Positions 25,803 to 36,828 of a DNA stretch of 64,000 nt are shown here, piece by piece. The translations under genes were made by a program, and so were the position numbers. The notes below the pieces were generated by a model that ran no database searches, was not told where the DNA came from, and saw only the letters and a program-made list of their open reading frames with translations. Source of the DNA: Synechococcus sp. MIT S9220 (GTDB lineage Bacteria > Cyanobacteriota > Cyanobacteriia > PCC-6307 > Cyanobiaceae); assembly GCF_014304815.1 (NCBI RefSeq), contig NZ_CP047958.1:310001-374000 (forward strand), read 5' to 3'. The stretch's first letter is position 1; every line of letters starts with the position of its first letter.

Positions 25803-28712
25803 TCAGCGACGATTCAGAACATTGCAACAGCGCCCGCACAGGGTCGGATGCTGGGTGTGCTGGCCCACATCACTCTCGTAGTGCCAACAGCGTTCGCATT
25901 TGATCCCACGGGCTCTGCTCACCTCGATGATCGCGGTGTCGTCCGTCTGGTCGGCGAGGAGTTCGGCCCAGGGCTCTCCTCCTAATTGCAGCTGAGAGAC
26001 CAGCAGCCAGTCGCGCAGACCATCAGCCTCCGCATCGCCGTTCTCGTTCAACCAGTTGAGGGCTGACTCCAGCTCTGGATTGCGAGTTTCGATTCTGACG
26101 GCTGCCTCCAGCGATGCCCCCAGTTCCTGTCTGCTTCGGCAGTCCTCCAGAACTCTGTTCACCGCAGCACGCAGCTCTCGCAATCGCTGGATCGGTTCAC
26201 TGAGGCTGGGATTGCGCCAGTCGGCTGGAACAGTTGGCCAACCGCGCTGGAAAATCGATGTCTCCTCTACCTCGTAGGGCAGGTTCTGCCAGATGTCCTC
26301 GGCCATGTGGCACAGCACAGGAGCGATCAGACCAGCCAGTCGTTCGATGATCAGCGACATCACGGTCTGACAGCTCCTTCGTCGTCGGTCGGAGGGTGCG
26401 CTCACATAGAGCCTGTCCTTGGCGATGTCGAGATAAAAGTTCGACAGGTCGGTCACGCAGAAGTTCTGCAGTAGTTGGAAGAAGCGGAAGAATTCATAGC
26501 TCTCGAACGCTTCCGTGATCTCATCCATCACCTCCGCAGTTCGCTGCAGCATCCAGCGGTCCAGCAACGGCAGCTTCTCCACAGGAATGGCGTCGTCGGC
26601 TGGATTGAAGTCGTGGAGGTTGCCCAGTAAGTAGCGGCTGGTGTTGCGCACCTTGCGGTAGACATCCGCGAGTTGGCGAAGGATGCCGGCACCGATCGGC
26701 ACATCAGCGGAGTAGTCAACCGAGCTCACCCACAGGCGCAGCACATCAGCGCCGTAGGCAGGTTCTTGCTTCTGGTTCTTGCCGCCCTCGATGATCACCA
26801 TCGGGTCAACAACGTTGCCCAACGATTTACTCATCTTGCGACCTTTTTCATCCAAGGCGAAACCGTGGGTGAGCACTCGCTGGTAGGGAGCATGACCATT
26901 GACTGCCACTGATGTCAGCAATGAGCTCTGGAACCAGCCGCGATGTTGGTCAGAGCCCTCCAGGTACAGATCGGCGGGATAGCCAAGGCCCTCTTGTTGG
27001 TTGGAGACTGCGGCCCAACTGGAGCCGGAGTCGAACCACACATCCATGGTGTCGGTGCCTTTGCGCCATTGCTCAGCCTGATCGGCATAGGCGGGAGGCA
27101 GAAGATCAGCTTCGTCTTTTTCCCACCACACATCGGCACCGTGTTCGGCGATCAGCGCTTCGATGTGCGCGAGGGTGTCGGCGTTGAGCAGGACGTCGCC
27201 TCCACTGCGGTTGTAGAAGACGGGGATCGGCACACCCCAGGTGCGCTGTCGGGAGATGCACCAGTCGCCCCGTTCCTTGACCATCGCCTCGATGCGGTTT
27301 CGACCTGAAGCGGGTGTCCACTCGACTCGATCGATGGCATCCAGGGCCTGCTGACGGAAGCCATCGACGGAGGCGAACCACTGTTCGGTGGCACGGAAGA
27401 TCGTGGGCTTTTTGGTGCGCCAGTCATAGGGGTAGCGGTGTCCGTAGGCCTCCTGCTTCAGCAGTGCTCCTGCCGTCTCGAGCGCGTCGATGATCACTGG
27501 GTTGGCGTCCTTCAAGACATTGAGACCGGCGAAGGGTCCCGCCTCGTCCGTGAGCGTGCCAGCTTCGTCGACAGGGCACAGAACAGGTAGGCCATTTTTC
27601 TGGCCTGTGTGAAAGTCGTCGACTCCATGGCCTGGTGCCGTGTGCACGAGGCCTGTGCCCGATTCCGTCGTGATGTATTCACCGCCGATCACAACGGGGC
27701 TGGTGCGGTCCAGCAAGGGATGGCGGTACGTCAGTCCGGAAAGCAGCGCTCCCTTCACCGTGGCTTTGCGGACGAGTGGTCGCTCCAGCGTTGTGGCGAG
27801 GGAGTCGATCAGGTCAGCGGCCACCACAAGCAGCCGCCCCTCACCATCGTCGACGAGGGCATAGTCCAGGCGTTCATTGACGGAGACCGCCAGGTTGGCC
27901 GGAAGCGTCCAGGGGGTTGTGGTCCAGATCGCCACCTGAAGGGTCTTCCCGAGTGCGTCGGCATCACCGGGCAATTCGATGCCCTCTGTGCTGAGGGCGT
28001 CGCGCAGCGGTGCGGGTAGTTCAACCGCCGGGAAGGCGACGTAAACGCTGGGGCTGGTGTGGCCATCGGGGTACTCGAGCTCTGCCTCTGCTAGTGCTGT
28101 CTGCGAGCTGGGGCTCCAATGCACCGGTTTGAGACCCCTGTAGATGTGCCCTTTGAGCACCATCTCGCCGAAGACCTTGATCTGGGCCGCTTCGTAGTTC
28201 TTTTGCAGGGTGAGGTAAGGCTCTTGCCAGTCGGCCCAGATCCCCCAACGCTGAAACCCTTTCATCTGGCCGTCCACCTGCTTGCGGGCATAGGCGGCGG
28301 CCTTTTTGCGCAGCTTGATCGGTGTGAGCGCTTGGCGCTGATCCTGATCCATCGACTGCAGCACCTTCAGTTCGATCGGTAGGCCATGGCAGTCCCAGCC
28401 AGGGATGTAACGAACCTTGCGTCCTCGCAGGATCTGATATTTGTTGATCACATCTTTGAGAACCTTGTTCAAGGCATGGCCCATATGCAGGGGGCCATTG
28501 GCGTAAGGCGGTCCGTCGTGCAGGGTGAAGATCGGCCCTGAGTTCTGCAGGCCCAGCTTCAGGTCGATCCCGTTCTCACTCCAGAACGACTGCAGCTCTG
28601 GTTCTCGCTTCACGGCATTGGCGCGCATTCCGAAGCTGGTCTGCAGCAGGTTGAGCGTGTCCTTGTAGGAGGGACGTCCTTCGGCGTTGGCGTCGCGCGT
28701 CTCCTTGCTCAC
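25803..28712 (-). CDS. ileS: isoleucyl-tRNA synthetase
   Basis: 969-residue class I synthetase. The HIGH box appears as PLHMGH ([18 protein letters not shown]) and KMSKS as [14 protein letters not shown]. The editing domain ([31 protein letters not shown]) is intact. The C-terminal zinc-binding CERCWHYE...CGRCCNVL element is present. The GTG at 28712 (translated [12 protein letters not shown]) gives the family length; the frame runs on upstream without homology. It lies 22 bases downstream of the ycf66-like gene. Confidence 0.96.
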   Translation of the reverse strand: MSKETRDANAEGRPSYKDTLNLLQTSFGMRANAVKREPELQSFWSENGIDLKLGLQNSGPIFTLHDGPPYANGPLHMGHALNKVLKDVINKYQILRGRKVRYIPGWDCHGLPIELKVLQSMDQDQRQALTPIKLRKKAAAYARKQVDGQMKGFQRWGIWADWQEPYLTLQKNYEAAQIKVFGEMVLKGHIYRGLKPVHWSPSSQTALAEAELEYPDGHTSPSVYVAFPAVELPAPLRDALSTEGIELPGDADALGKTLQVAIWTTTPWTLPANLAVSVNERLDYALVDDGEGRLLVVAADLIDSLATTLERPLVRKATVKGALLSGLTYRHPLLDRTSPVVIGGEYITTESGTGLVHTAPGHGVDDFHTGQKNGLPVLCPVDEAGTLTDEAGPFAGLNVLKDANPVIIDALETAGALLKQEAYGHRYPYDWRTKKPTIFRATEQWFASVDGFRQQALDAIDRVEWTPASGRNRIEAMVKERGDWCISRQRTWGVPIPVFYNRSGGDVLLNADTLAHIEALIAEHGADVWWEKDEADLLPPAYADQAEQWRKGTDTMDVWFDSGSSWAAVSNQQEGLGYPADLYLEGSDQHRGWFQSSLLTSVAVNGHAPYQRVLTHGFALDEKGRKMSKSLGNVVDPMVIIEGGKNQKQEPAYGADVLRLWVSSVDYSADVPIGAGILRQLADVYRKVRNTSRYLLGNLHDFNPADDAIPVEKLPLLDRWMLQRTAEVMDEITEAFESYEFFRFFQLLQNFCVTDLSNFYLDIAKDRLYVSAPSDRRRRSCQTVMSLIIERLAGLIAPVLCHMAEDIWQNLPYEVEETSIFQRGWPTVPADWRNPSLSEPIQRLRELRAAVNRVLEDCRSRQELGASLEAAVRIETRNPELESALNWLNENGDAEADGLRDWLLVSQLQLGGEPWAELLADQTDDTAIIEVSRARGIKCERCWHYESDVGQHTQHPTLCGRCCNVLNRR

Positions 28713-28734
28713 GGTTGGGCAGCTGCAGACGGAA

Positions 28735-29274
28735 TTATCCGTCCTCGCTGGCCAAGTTGGGTGCCGTTGCTTCCTTGGGCTTCTCCAGGGTTGTTGAAAG
28801 TGCGTCCTCCGTGGTGTCTGGCTGATTGGAGTCCTCAGGGCGAACCCAGCGTTTGCCGCTGCGGCTACTGCCCTCTTCACGATTGTCAGCAGGTGGTTCG
28901 GGTTTCAGGCTGCCGATAGCAGCCTGCAGATTGGTCAGCAGTGTGGTGACCGACGTGCTGAGCTGTTGCGCGCTCGTCGCCCAACGTTCTTTTGACTGCA
29001 GTCGCTGTTGCTCCTCTTGGCTGAGTCGTTGCCAGCGTGATTGGGCCACCTCTGCGCCGAGTCGACTGATCAGCAACGCGCTGCAGATGACGGCGAGCAT
29101 CGGTGCACCGCGCAGGCGGTCACTACTGGTGACCAAAACCAGGCCGAGCAGCAGCACAATGCCTCCCCAGATCCCGTCTCTGGGCCGACTCAGTTCCGTG
29201 GCGAGCAATGGCAGCAGCAGGACCGCCAGGCCCAACAGCAGACAAAGGTCTCCAGCGATTGTGGCCAGCATCAA
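28735..29274 (-). CDS. Ycf66-like membrane protein
   Basis: 179 residues. Three hydrophobic segments occupy residues 1-70, with a [24 protein letters not shown] loop similar to cyanobacterial and plastid Ycf66. Next comes a Gln-rich helix ([18 protein letters not shown]) and an acidic disordered tail. Function unknown. Same strand as ileS and divergent from tRNA-Leu. The Ycf66 assignment rests on the membrane region only. Confidence 0.6.
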   Translation of the reverse strand: MMLATIAGDLCLLLGLAVLLLPLLATELSRPRDGIWGGIVLLLGLVLVTSSDRLRGAPMLAVICSALLISRLGAEVAQSRWQRLSQEEQQRLQSKERWATSAQQLSTSVTTLLTNLQAAIGSLKPEPPADNREEGSSRSGKRWVRPEDSNQPDTTEDALSTTLEKPKEATAPNLASEDG

Positions 29275-29325
29275 GGAAGCAGCATGTCTGGGTGCATTCT
29301 GGTTGCCTGCCTAGAGTTGCAACCT

Positions 29326-29407
29326 GCCCATCTGGCGGAATTGGTAGACGCGCTGGTTTTAGGTACCAGTGGCTTCGGTCGTGGGGGTTCAAGTCCCCCG
29401 GTGGGCA
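29326..29407 (+). tRNA. tRNA-Leu(UAG)
   Basis: 82 nt, class II tRNA. The acceptor GCCCATC pairs with GGTGGGC (one G-U), followed by A73; CCA is not encoded. The D arm GCGGAATTGGTAGACGC and T arm GGGGGTTCAAGTCCCCC are canonical. The anticodon stem CTGGT/ACCAG encloses a loop with anticodon TAG, decoding CUA. A variable arm of class II type follows. Confidence 0.95.
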
Positions 29408-29461
29408 TCCGTTTCCCTAATTTGGTTCCACTTACTGCGGTCAGCCAATCTCCCCTCGTTG

Positions 29462-30496
29462 ATGACACAGGCCCTCGGACAACCTGCAACGCAAGGCGCC
29501 CAGACTCGCCTGCGCTCTGTGCCGAGGGAATTCTTGGCACCACCTGCTGCGTTGAACCTCACCGTGGGGTTGTTTCTTGGTGGTTATGTGCTGGCCGCAC
29601 TGACCATCTGGGGTTGGTTTGCGGCGGGATGGCCCCTACCAGTGTTGTTGGCAACCGGTTTTCTGGCTCTGCACTTAGAGGGCACCGTCATTCATGACGC
29701 CTGCCATAAATCAGCGCATCCTGTTCCCTGGATCAATCAGGCCATGGGGCATGGCTCAGCACTGTTGCTCGGCTTCAGTTTCCCTGTTTTCACCAGGGTT
29801 CATCTCGAGCATCACGCCCATGTGAATGATCCCAATAATGATCCGGATCACATCGTGAGCACCTTCGGACCTCTGTGGTTAATCGCTCCACGATTTTTCT
29901 ATCACGAGTGGTTTTTCTTTCAGCGCAGATTGTGGAAGCGCTGGGAATTGATGCAGTGGGGTCTCGAGCGCAGTGTCTTTCTGGTGATTGTTGTTGCTGC
30001 GGCCAAATTTCAGTTTCTTCCCTTTGTCTTCAACTGCTGGTTTGCTCCAGCTCTCATGGTTGGAGTGACTCTGGGACTGTTTTTTGATTACTTACCCCAC
30101 CGACCTTTTACATCGCGTAATCGCTGGAAGAACTCCAGGATCTATCCAGGCCGGCTCATGAATTGGTTGATCATGGGTCAGAACTATCACCTCATCCATC
30201 ATCTATGGCCATCGATTCCCTGGTTTGATTACAAACCTGCCTATGAGGCAACCAAGCCTTTGTTGGATTCCAAAGGCTCCCCGCAGCGGCTGGGGATTTT
30301 TGAAACACGTCGCGATGGATATAACTTTCTCTACGACATTCTTGTTGGTGTTCGTAGCCATAAACGCCGTAGGGGAAAAATGCGCCGTGTCGCCAGATTC
30401 ATGCCTTTGCGTCGGCTTCAAAGACCCTGGTTGGGATTCGTTAATGAGATTGCGATTAAAACCGAGTCAAAGCGTTCGTCCTCTTCCTCTCGCTGA
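29462..30496 (+). CDS. crtR: beta-carotene hydroxylase, CrtR type
   Basis: 344-residue membrane di-iron hydroxylase that makes zeaxanthin from beta-carotene. It has the three His boxes of the desaturase/hydroxylase superfamily: HDACHKSAH, HLEHHAH and HLIHHLWP, plus LEGTVIHDACH characteristic of CrtR. There are four hydrophobic segments between them. ATG at 29462 (MTQALGQPATQ) lies 54 bases after tRNA-Leu; the frame upstream passes through the tRNA and is rejected. Its stop abuts the gatC stop. Confidence 0.92.
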   Translation: MTQALGQPATQGAQTRLRSVPREFLAPPAALNLTVGLFLGGYVLAALTIWGWFAAGWPLPVLLATGFLALHLEGTVIHDACHKSAHPVPWINQAMGHGSALLLGFSFPVFTRVHLEHHAHVNDPNNDPDHIVSTFGPLWLIAPRFFYHEWFFFQRRLWKRWELMQWGLERSVFLVIVVAAAKFQFLPFVFNCWFAPALMVGVTLGLFFDYLPHRPFTSRNRWKNSRIYPGRLMNWLIMGQNYHLIHHLWPSIPWFDYKPAYEATKPLLDSKGSPQRLGIFETRRDGYNFLYDILVGVRSHKRRRGKMRRVARFMPLRRLQRPWLGFVNEIAIKTESKRSSSSSR

Positions 30497-30790
30497 TCAT
30501 TCGGCCAGGATTTTTGGCACTCGGAAGAAGTCTCCTTCTCTCAAAGGTGCCTGTTCCAGAAGTTCTTCTCGCACCTGGGTGGGTTCCACCTTGTCTGTTC
30601 TGGTGGCATTCACCACTTCCACCGCACGGGTGGTGGGAGGAACACCTTCGGTGTCCACGCCTTGGAGCTGATCCACATAATCGAGAATCCGCTCGAGCTG
30701 CCCTGTGTAGGTCGTGATTTTCTCCTCAGGCAGATCGAGGCGGGCCAGATGGGCCACCTTGCGCACGTCGTCGGCGGTGATCTTGCTCAT
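30497..30790 (-). CDS. gatC: Asp-tRNA(Asn)/Glu-tRNA(Gln) amidotransferase subunit C
   Basis: 97 residues matching Gat[21 protein letters not shown] at the N-terminus, [30 protein letters not shown] in the middle and [13 protein letters not shown] at the end. It stabilises the GatCAB transamidase that makes Gln-tRNA(Gln). The start overlaps the upstream creatininase-like stop by four bases, so translation is probably coupled. Confidence 0.95.
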   Translation of the reverse strand: MSKITADDVRKVAHLARLDLPEEKITTYTGQLERILDYVDQLQGVDTEGVPPTTRAVEVVNATRTDKVEPTQVREELLEQAPLREGDFFRVPKILAE

Positions 30791-31575
30791 GCAGCGGCGA
30801 GAAAAGTTTCCAGATCCTCGCGCAACGCCTTCGCTGCCGTGTTCAAGAGCTCCTGGCCGTGTTCTGGTCTGGCCAGAAAAGGGTCTGATCCCATGCGTCC
30901 GTCGGGGTAGCGGCGGCGGAAGTCCACAGGCCCATGAATTGATCCGCAGGGTGCTGGATCTGGCAGCGATCTCTGCTTGCTGATCAGGCTGTCGTGGAGA
31001 TGCAGGGTGACGGCAATCTCGCTGGGGGTGGCGTGCTGTCCTTCGCGGTCGCCGTAGAGCTCACGGGCTCGCCTCATCACCGGACCGGCCATGAACCAGT
31101 TCGCCAGCCTGCAGCGCAAACGCGGGGCAACCTCCAGGTTGCGGCTTGCTGCGGTGCCATAGGCCTGAGCGAAGGCTGCCTTGCTTGTGGCGATGTTGCC
31201 GCCATGACCGTTCACCACAAGGATCCGCTCGAAGCCGTGGGTGGCCAGTGAGATCACAAGGTCATGCATCACAGCCAGCAAGGTTGCGGGCTGAAGGCTC
31301 ATGGTGCCTGCAAATCCAAGATGGTGTTCGGCCATGCCGAAAGCTTGCACCGGTGTGACCAGGACGCCGCTCAGCCGTCCGAGCTCAAGTGCTACGGCTT
31401 CGGCGGTCAGGGCGTCGGTGCCGATGGCTCCTGTCGGGCCGTGTTGCTCAGTGGATCCAAGCGGAACAATGATTCCTTTGCAGCTCTGCAGGTACTGATC
31501 AACGTCAGGCCAGCTCTGCAGGGCCAGGCGAATGGCGTCGTTGTTAGCGGCCGGGCCGGGGAGGATGGATGGCAT
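30787..31575 (-). CDS. creatininase-family amidohydrolase
   Basis: 262 residues. The metal site pattern is clear: [25 protein letters not shown] (Glu, His and Asp ligands), [20 protein letters not shown] (second half-site) and [15 protein letters not shown]. Family members hydrolyse cyclic amides or act in cofactor biosynthesis; the substrate here is unknown. Directly upstream of gatC with a four-base overlap. Confidence 0.88.
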   Translation of the reverse strand: MPSILPGPAANNDAIRLALQSWPDVDQYLQSCKGIIVPLGSTEQHGPTGAIGTDALTAEAVALELGRLSGVLVTPVQAFGMAEHHLGFAGTMSLQPATLLAVMHDLVISLATHGFERILVVNGHGGNIATSKAAFAQAYGTAASRNLEVAPRLRCRLANWFMAGPVMRRARELYGDREGQHATPSEIAVTLHLHDSLISKQRSLPDPAPCGSIHGPVDFRRRYPDGRMGSDPFLARPEHGQELLNTAAKALREDLETFLAAA

Positions 31576-31619
31576 GCCGAACGTGGCGTTGGCTTGATGA
31601 TCGATCGTGAGAGCTGGCT

Positions 31620-32405
31620 TTAGATCGGTTTCTCCAAGCCTGACAGCGGATTGGTGCTTGTCATCACTTGCATGCAGGGATCGTCATCGCCCCCGATCTC
31701 ACTGCCGCTGTGGGGGATCTCAAGCCACTGTCTCAGTCGACCAGTGATCCAGATGAATGGCAGGGTGTCCGCTAGTGCAGCGGCCGACTTGAACAAATAG
31801 CCGCTGGCGATGAACGAGATCAGTTGCGGAGCCACCGGTTCGCCCGGACGCACGGGGAGAACGCCCGAGGCGTAATGGCTGATCAGCACCACAGCGCTGG
31901 TGTCCACCAACTGGCTCACCAGCGTGGAGCCGTTGTTGCGCAGCCACAGTGCCTTGCCTTTGCTCACCCTTTTCCAGAAATGGAACATGCGCACATCCAC
32001 GAACTGAGCCGTCAGATAGGCAGCCATGGAGGCGATGACTGATCCGAAGGCCAGGCGTTGGATGTCGAAGAAGGTGGCATCAGGCGCGCCTTCCACTCCG
32101 GGCAAAACTCCTCCCAGCCAAAGGATCAGCACGACCCAGCCATTGAGCAGCAGGCCAACCCAAACCACCTGCGCGGCCCTCTTCTCGCCCCAGAGCTCAC
32201 TGATCAGATCCGTGCAGAGAAAGGTGATCGGGTAAGGCAGAGCACCCACGGCCACCACAACTGGCCAGGAACCAATGTGCCCTAGTTCAAGGAAACGGGT
32301 CAGGCCAAGAATGTTGAGCATGCCCAGCGTCCCTAGAAACAGCCCGGCGAGCACCAGAAAGCAGAACTCACGCCGTTGCTGAAGCGCAGGATTCATCCGT
32401 GACAT
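31620..32405 (-). CDS. queuosine-precursor transporter (YhhQ/VUT family)
   Basis: 261-residue membrane protein with six predicted helices. YPITFLCTDLISELWGEKRA is the family signature, and the central TAQFVDVRMFHFWKRV and NGSTLVSQLVDTSAVVL segments fit the YhhQ/DUF165 transporters that import queuine precursors. Substrate assignment is from family knowledge. Its stop is 44 bases from the start of the creatininase gene on the same strand. A 214-base non-coding stretch separates it from the next gene; I see nothing in it. Confidence 0.82.
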   Translation of the reverse strand: MSRMNPALQQRREFCFLVLAGLFLGTLGMLNILGLTRFLELGHIGSWPVVVAVGALPYPITFLCTDLISELWGEKRAAQVVWVGLLLNGWVVLILWLGGVLPGVEGAPDATFFDIQRLAFGSVIASMAAYLTAQFVDVRMFHFWKRVSKGKALWLRNNGSTLVSQLVDTSAVVLISHYASGVLPVRPGEPVAPQLISFIASGYLFKSAAALADTLPFIWITGRLRQWLEIPHSGSEIGGDDDPCMQVMTSTNPLSGLEKPI

Positions 32406-32619
32406 TGACCAATGCTTTCAGGCTGCCAGGTTCTGCGCGCGCTTGCTGTTGCCCTGACGTCTTGGTCGGGGGCCATCATGCTGCCAATCGCCAATTGTTT
32501 CGGAATTTTTGCAATCGGCCTAAGCACCTGAATCTCCACTGCGAAGCTGCAGGAAGCGCATTGACGCTGTTGCTCAAAGAACACTCATCGTCACTCAGCT
32601 CATTACTTCCAATTGCCCA

Positions 32620-33297
32620 GTGCTGCCCCAGACCTTCTTCTGCCGCCCTGCTGAGGTAGTGGGACCTGAGCTGGTGGGCTGCCGGCTGGTGAAACGTCAG
32701 GCAGATGGATGTTTGCTTTGGGGCGTGATTGTGGAAACGGAGGCGTATTCGCAGGATGAGCCTGCCTGTCACGGTTACCGCCGCCGTTCACCGCAGAACG
32801 AAACGCTGTTTGGTGAGCCTGGTCGGTTCTACGTGTACGTGAGCTATGGCATTCACCACTGCGTGAATGTGGTGACCGACCGTCCTGACTGGGCGAATGG
32901 AGTCTTGTTGAGGGCTGTGGCGCTTCCCGATGAACCCGAGCGGGTTGCGGCCGGACCGGGCCTGTTGGCCCGCCGTTTCGGAATCGATCGCCGTTGTGAT
33001 GCTTTGTCGGTCTGTGGAGGCGGTGATCTCTGGTTGGCCTCTCGCCCCGCCGAGCTGAGTGAACCTGCTGTGGTCACCACCACCCGGATCGGGATCAGTC
33101 AGGGCGAAGAGCTGCCTTTGCGCTGGTACCTGCAGGCCAGTCGCAGCGTTAGCAAACGGGCTCGCGGGGATCGTTCCCCGAAACCCAGTGAAGCCTTGCG
33201 ACCCAACCCACGCTGGGCAGCTGAGCTGTGCGCCTCTACGATGGGTTCCAGTGAGGTGAGGCCAGTTGAGCGCCTGGACACACCGACACATCCTTGA
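32620..33297 (+). CDS. DNA-3-methyladenine glycosylase (AAG/MPG type)
   Basis: 225 residues. It has [20 protein letters not shown] (catalytic Glu), the base-flipping [19 protein letters not shown] segment, and [11 protein letters not shown]. It excises alkylated and deaminated purines in base-excision repair. The start is GTG at 32620, giving [20 protein letters not shown]. Its last 32 bases overlap the pyrB start, suggesting translational coupling. Confidence 0.9.
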   Translation: MLPQTFFCRPAEVVGPELVGCRLVKRQADGCLLWGVIVETEAYSQDEPACHGYRRRSPQNETLFGEPGRFYVYVSYGIHHCVNVVTDRPDWANGVLLRAVALPDEPERVAAGPGLLARRFGIDRRCDALSVCGGGDLWLASRPAELSEPAVVTTTRIGISQGEELPLRWYLQASRSVSKRARGDRSPKPSEALRPNPRWAAELCASTMGSSEVRPVERLDTPTHP

Positions 33298-34306
33298 TCT
33301 CGCGGCCTTTTCGTTAGAGGACTTCGCGACTGTTCTGGAGTTGGCCCATCGCTTCAGATCGATGCCGGCCACAGGTGCTCGTCGCCTGCCTGCGCTGCAG
33401 GGTCGCTTGGTGGCCACCCTCTTTTTTGAGCCCAGCACGCGGACCCGCAGCAGTTTCGAGCTGGCTGCCAAGCGCCTTTCTGCAGACGTCTCCAGTTTTT
33501 CGCCTTCCAGTAGTTCGCTCAGCAAGGGGGAATCACTGCTCGATACCGCCCGCACCTATGTGGCGATGGGCGCCGACATGCTGGTGGTGAGGCACCGCTG
33601 TACTGGTGTGCCTCGGCAGCTGGCTGAAGCTTTGGAGCGCACGGGTGAGCGCACCGTGATCCTCAATGCCGGTGATGGCCTGCACAGCCACCCCAGTCAA
33701 GGACTGCTGGATCTCTATACGCTTGCTCATCACTTTGATGCCAGCAATCCGCGCCCCGAGGCTTTGCGAGGTCGTCGGATTGTGATCGTGGGAGACATCC
33801 TGCACTCACGTGTGGCGCGCTCGAATCTCTGGGCTTTGACGGCTTGTGGCGCAGAGGTCGTGCTCTGCGGTCCGCCCACTTTGCTGCCAGATGCGTTCGC
33901 CGATTTCCTCGCTGAACCACCTCCAGGCCAGGCCAGCGATCCTGTTGACAAACGCGGGTCGCTGACGATCTGCCGCGACCTAGATGCCGCACTCAAGGGG
34001 GCGGATGCGGTGATGACCCTGCGCTTGCAGAAGGAACGCATGCGTCAGCACCTGCTCAGTGGGCTTGATCGTTACCACCGTGATTACGGTCTCAGCCATG
34101 AGCGATTGGCTCGATGCGGAGCCTCAATCCCGGTACTGCACCCTGGCCCGGTCAACCGGGGGGTCGAGATGAGTGGGGCCCTGCTTGATGACCTGAACGC
34201 CAACCTGGTGGAGAGTCAGGTGAGCAATGGAATCCCAATCAGGATGGCCTTGCTTTATTTGATGGCAGCGGCTGAATCCTCTGTGGACTCTCCTGCTTTG
34301 GGTTGA
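33266..34306 (+). CDS. pyrB: aspartate carbamoyltransferase catalytic subunit
   Basis: 346-residue enzyme of pyrimidine biosynthesis. Carbamoyl-phosphate site [48 protein letters not shown] and the aspartate loop [12 protein letters not shown] are all intact. It starts with TTG at 33266 within the glycosylase gene; the resulting N-terminus [16 protein letters not shown] fits the family. The 3' end overlaps the convergent NDH-2 gene by 52 bases. Confidence 0.95.
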   Translation: MSAWTHRHILDLAAFSLEDFATVLELAHRFRSMPATGARRLPALQGRLVATLFFEPSTRTRSSFELAAKRLSADVSSFSPSSSSLSKGESLLDTARTYVAMGADMLVVRHRCTGVPRQLAEALERTGERTVILNAGDGLHSHPSQGLLDLYTLAHHFDASNPRPEALRGRRIVIVGDILHSRVARSNLWALTACGAEVVLCGPPTLLPDAFADFLAEPPPGQASDPVDKRGSLTICRDLDAALKGADAVMTLRLQKERMRQHLLSGLDRYHRDYGLSHERLARCGASIPVLHPGPVNRGVEMSGALLDDLNANLVESQVSNGIPIRMALLYLMAAAESSVDSPALG

Positions 34307-35760
34307 GGCGAAAGACCGGAAACCTGATTGGAGTAGTAGTCCATCGCTGCCCTCAGTGCTGCTCCGGGCTCTGAGATGGATGGGCCTACTCCTGGTGCCA
34401 TCGGGAACGCAGCATCCGGTGCGTCCAAGCCCATGTGCTGACTAGGCATGCCCGTCAGCAACATCGAAGCTCTGGCCTGAGAGACCACCGCAAAGATCCA
34501 TTTCAGGAGCAATGAGAAGCGATTCTCCTCATTGGGCATGAAGGCGAGGTGAGCAGCGGCCCAAAGCAGCCAGCCAAGACCGCCCTTGAATTTGAATCCA
34601 CGCAAGTCTGCGACCGCATCGACACGATCCAGTACGGCCATGCTGCCGAAATCAAACCAGCTGAAGTTCGGCCGTGAACCTCCGGCCACAATTGCGGCGA
34701 TGTCTTTGCCCACAAACCCTCCGGCCTGGGTTGCAGGTCCTGCCATTCCAGGCAGCTGATTTCCATCTCGAGTGTGCTTGTAGCAGCAGAGATCGCCCAC
34801 CACCCGGATCTCGGGATGATCCTTCATGGAGAAATCTGGCTCCACAATCACGCGGCCAGCACGGTCCGTCTTGCAGCCCACGGAATCCGCCAACTTGCGG
34901 CCGAGATGAGATGGCCGTACTCCGGCGGTCCAGATCACGGTTGCTGCCTGCAGCTTGAGCTCACCATCCGGCGTTCCCACAATCACTTCACCGGGTTGCA
35001 TGCTCTGCACACGCCCTTTGAACAGAAACTCCACACCGAGAGCCGACAGAGTTTTCTGTGCAGCCTGAGATAGCTCTTCCGGCATCGCTCTCAGTACGCG
35101 GTCGCCTGGGTCGACCACAACGATCCTGGTGTCTTCCAGATTCAGCTGGCGGAATTCCTTGCGCATGGCATTGCGCATCAGCTCCGAAGCGGCCCCAGCC
35201 ATTTCGCAACCGGAGGGCCCTCCTCCAACGATCACGACGGTCTGCAGGAAACGACGTGCCTCAGGGTCAGGAGTCTGTTCGGCCTGCTCCATGGCCATCA
35301 GCAGACGCCGCCGAATCTCCTCGGCGTGTTCAAGAATTTTCATCGGTGGGGCAAAGGTCCGCCACTCTTCATGGCCGAAGAAGGTGCTTCCCGATCCTGT
35401 TGCCAGCACAAGGTGGTCATAGCTGTAGGCCTTGCCGCTGAAGATGATCTGCTTGTCTTCAGCCTTGATCTCAGTGACTTCACCAAGCAACACCTGCACA
35501 TTGCTTTGGCGTCCAACCAGCTGCCGCAGCGGAGTCGCTACATCACCACTGGAGACCAGTCCCGTCGCAACCTGATAGAGCAGAGGTTGGAACAGATTGA
35601 AGTTGCGTTTGTCGATCAGGGTGATGCGAACGTCTGCCTTGGCCAGAGCCTTGCAGGCACGAACACCCGCAAATCCGCCGCCCACAATGACGACGTGGGG
35701 CGCGTGTCTCAGACGCTCTTCGGGTGGATCCAGCTCGAGGTAGTAATGCTCTCCAGCCAT
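34255..35760 (-). CDS. type II NAD(P)H dehydrogenase-like flavoprotein
   Basis: 501 residues. Two Rossmann dinucleotide folds are visible: [18 protein letters not shown] for FAD (about residues 21-38) and [20 protein letters not shown] for NAD(P)H (about 172-191). The central [12 protein letters not shown] and VVGDLCCY segments are typical of NDH-2 and related NAD(P)/FAD-dependent oxidoreductases. C-terminal hydrophobic helices may attach it to the membrane. It probably transfers electrons from NAD(P)H to quinone; which paralogue is not resolved. Confidence 0.9.
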   Translation of the reverse strand: MAGEHYYLELDPPEERLRHAPHVVIVGGGFAGVRACKALAKADVRITLIDKRNFNLFQPLLYQVATGLVSSGDVATPLRQLVGRQSNVQVLLGEVTEIKAEDKQIIFSGKAYSYDHLVLATGSGSTFFGHEEWRTFAPPMKILEHAEEIRRRLLMAMEQAEQTPDPEARRFLQTVVIVGGGPSGCEMAGAASELMRNAMRKEFRQLNLEDTRIVVVDPGDRVLRAMPEELSQAAQKTLSALGVEFLFKGRVQSMQPGEVIVGTPDGELKLQAATVIWTAGVRPSHLGRKLADSVGCKTDRAGRVIVEPDFSMKDHPEIRVVGDLCCYKHTRDGNQLPGMAGPATQAGGFVGKDIAAIVAGGSRPNFSWFDFGSMAVLDRVDAVADLRGFKFKGGLGWLLWAAAHLAFMPNEENRFSLLLKWIFAVVSQARASMLLTGMPSQHMGLDAPDAAFPMAPGVGPSISEPGAALRAAMDYYSNQVSGLSPQPKAGESTEDSAAAIK

Positions 35761-35838
35761 GGATACAACCTTGACAATCTGAATTCAGCGTATGGATGCC
35801 AAACAGTTTTGTCTGCGCCTTCAATCACTTGAAGCGGA

Positions 35839-36213
35839 TTAAAGCAACTTGAATCCCTCTAGTAGGAGGCCATAAAGCAGCCCAATTCGTGTCATGTCGA
35901 GCAATTGTCGACCTAAGTGACTGCCGCGATCTTTGGCCCAGTGCCTTCTCGCTCTCACCATCAGTTCCATCAGCCCCACGGTCAGCATCGCTGCCACAGG
36001 GTCCATCAGATTGAGAGCACCAGAGACGGAAGCAACGCCGTTCCCGATCATGAAACTTCCTGTTAGCGCGATGAGCAGGAGTGATGTTCGTCTCCATGGA
36101 TTCGTCGCCCACAGGTCCAGCCTGGTCGCAGCTTCTCCGAATGTTCGCTGAAGTCGAGTTGCTTGAAGACGCGCTGTCAACTTTGCAACCTCTTCAAAGA
36201 GAGGCAGGGACAA
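35839..36213 (-). CDS. Ycf20-like protein (DUF565)
   Basis: 124 residues. The segment ATRLDLWATNPWRRTSLLLIALTGSFMIGNGV, then LTVGLMELMVRARRH and IGLLYGLLLEGFKLL, matches Ycf20/DUF565 of cyanobacteria and plastids. Two or three hydrophobic helices. Function is not settled; in algae Ycf20-like proteins were linked to photoprotection. It is upstream of the NDH-2 gene on the same strand with 78 bases between. Confidence 0.82.
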   Translation of the reverse strand: MSLPLFEEVAKLTARLQATRLQRTFGEAATRLDLWATNPWRRTSLLLIALTGSFMIGNGVASVSGALNLMDPVAAMLTVGLMELMVRARRHWAKDRGSHLGRQLLDMTRIGLLYGLLLEGFKLL

Positions 36214-36406
36214 CCACCGATGATCCCCATCACCCGGCCCGAACCCTGCACTTCAATGTATACACCATCTATGGGGTGTTTGCCTCTATCAACCGCTACA
36301 TATTGAGGCTTTTGATGCAAAAAGCCCAAAATTGTCCGGTTGATGACCTGGTTGTTTTCGCAGAAAAGCCTGAACAGCTCTGCTTGGCAAGTGGAAACTT
36401 GAAGAT

Positions 36407-36607
36407 TCAGTTGGATTCAGCTTTTGCTTTGCGAGAGCTTTTGCCTTCGAGTAGTTCAAGTAGCGCTTCCATTTGGGCCATGACGCCTCGCACTTCACCG
36501 GCTTCTGGCAGCAGGCCGTCTTCCATGACGCCCTGATGCATTTCGCGGAGTTCCTGGCGGATGTAGCGCAGATGGCTCACTACCTGTTCTCTTTTCGACT
36601 GAGACAT
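36407..36607 (-). CDS. small helical protein, conserved-looking
   Basis: 66-residue protein, MSQSKREQVVSHLRYIRQEL at the start, then EMHQGVMEDGLLPEAGEVRGVMAQMEALLELL and a basic tail. It looks like two amphipathic helices. I have no domain match. The open frame continues upstream, but composition changes there, so the ATG at 36607 is preferred. It is the last of a run of small same-strand genes behind tRNA-Ala. The 193 bases between it and the ycf20-like gene hold nothing I can identify. Confidence 0.6.
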   Translation of the reverse strand: MSQSKREQVVSHLRYIRQELREMHQGVMEDGLLPEAGEVRGVMAQMEALLELLEGKSSRKAKAESN

Positions 36608-36672
36608 CAATCGTGGCTTTCTCAGCCTCTCTTTTACCGCATGGCCTGAATGAACGCTCTCAAGTGCGTTAA

Positions 36673-36825
36673 TCAGCGGCGGGAAAGGCCACCTGCCAAA
36701 AGAATCAGACCGTAGGTCAAAAGAGCGGAAGGTCTGACGAGCACTGAAAGACAGGCCGTGATGCTGAGCGCCAGCAGCAGTGAAGGCCTGATCGCCTGTC
36801 GATAGCCAAGCGTGGGCCTGATCAT
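36673..36825 (-). CDS. 50-residue single-span membrane protein
   Basis: MIRPTLGYRQAIRPSLLLAL starts the protein; a hydrophobic helix spans about residues 15-47 and the end is GGLSRR. The ATG lies three bases after the stop of the preceding small gene (TGA-ATC-ATG), which strongly suggests translational coupling. No family recognised. Short length keeps confidence moderate. Confidence 0.5.
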   Translation of the reverse strand: MIRPTLGYRQAIRPSLLLALSITACLSVLVRPSALLTYGLILLAGGLSRR

Positions 36826-36828
36826 GAT

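Noticed and set aside
28713-28880. N-terminal extension of ileS beyond the GTG at 28712
   Set aside because: No homology to isoleucyl-tRNA synthetase; overlaps the end of the ycf66-like gene.
29369-29461. N-terminal extension of crtR running back through tRNA-Leu
   Set aside because: The bases form a complete tRNA; the family start is at 29462.
32406-32619. Possible small ORF between the transporter and the glycosylase gene
   Set aside because: Only a short Arg/Gln-rich frame without conserved pattern or start signals; treated as intergenic.
36214-36406. Gap between ycf20-like and the 66-residue gene as a possible RNA gene
   Set aside because: No tRNA-like cloverleaf or clear terminator; nothing supportable.
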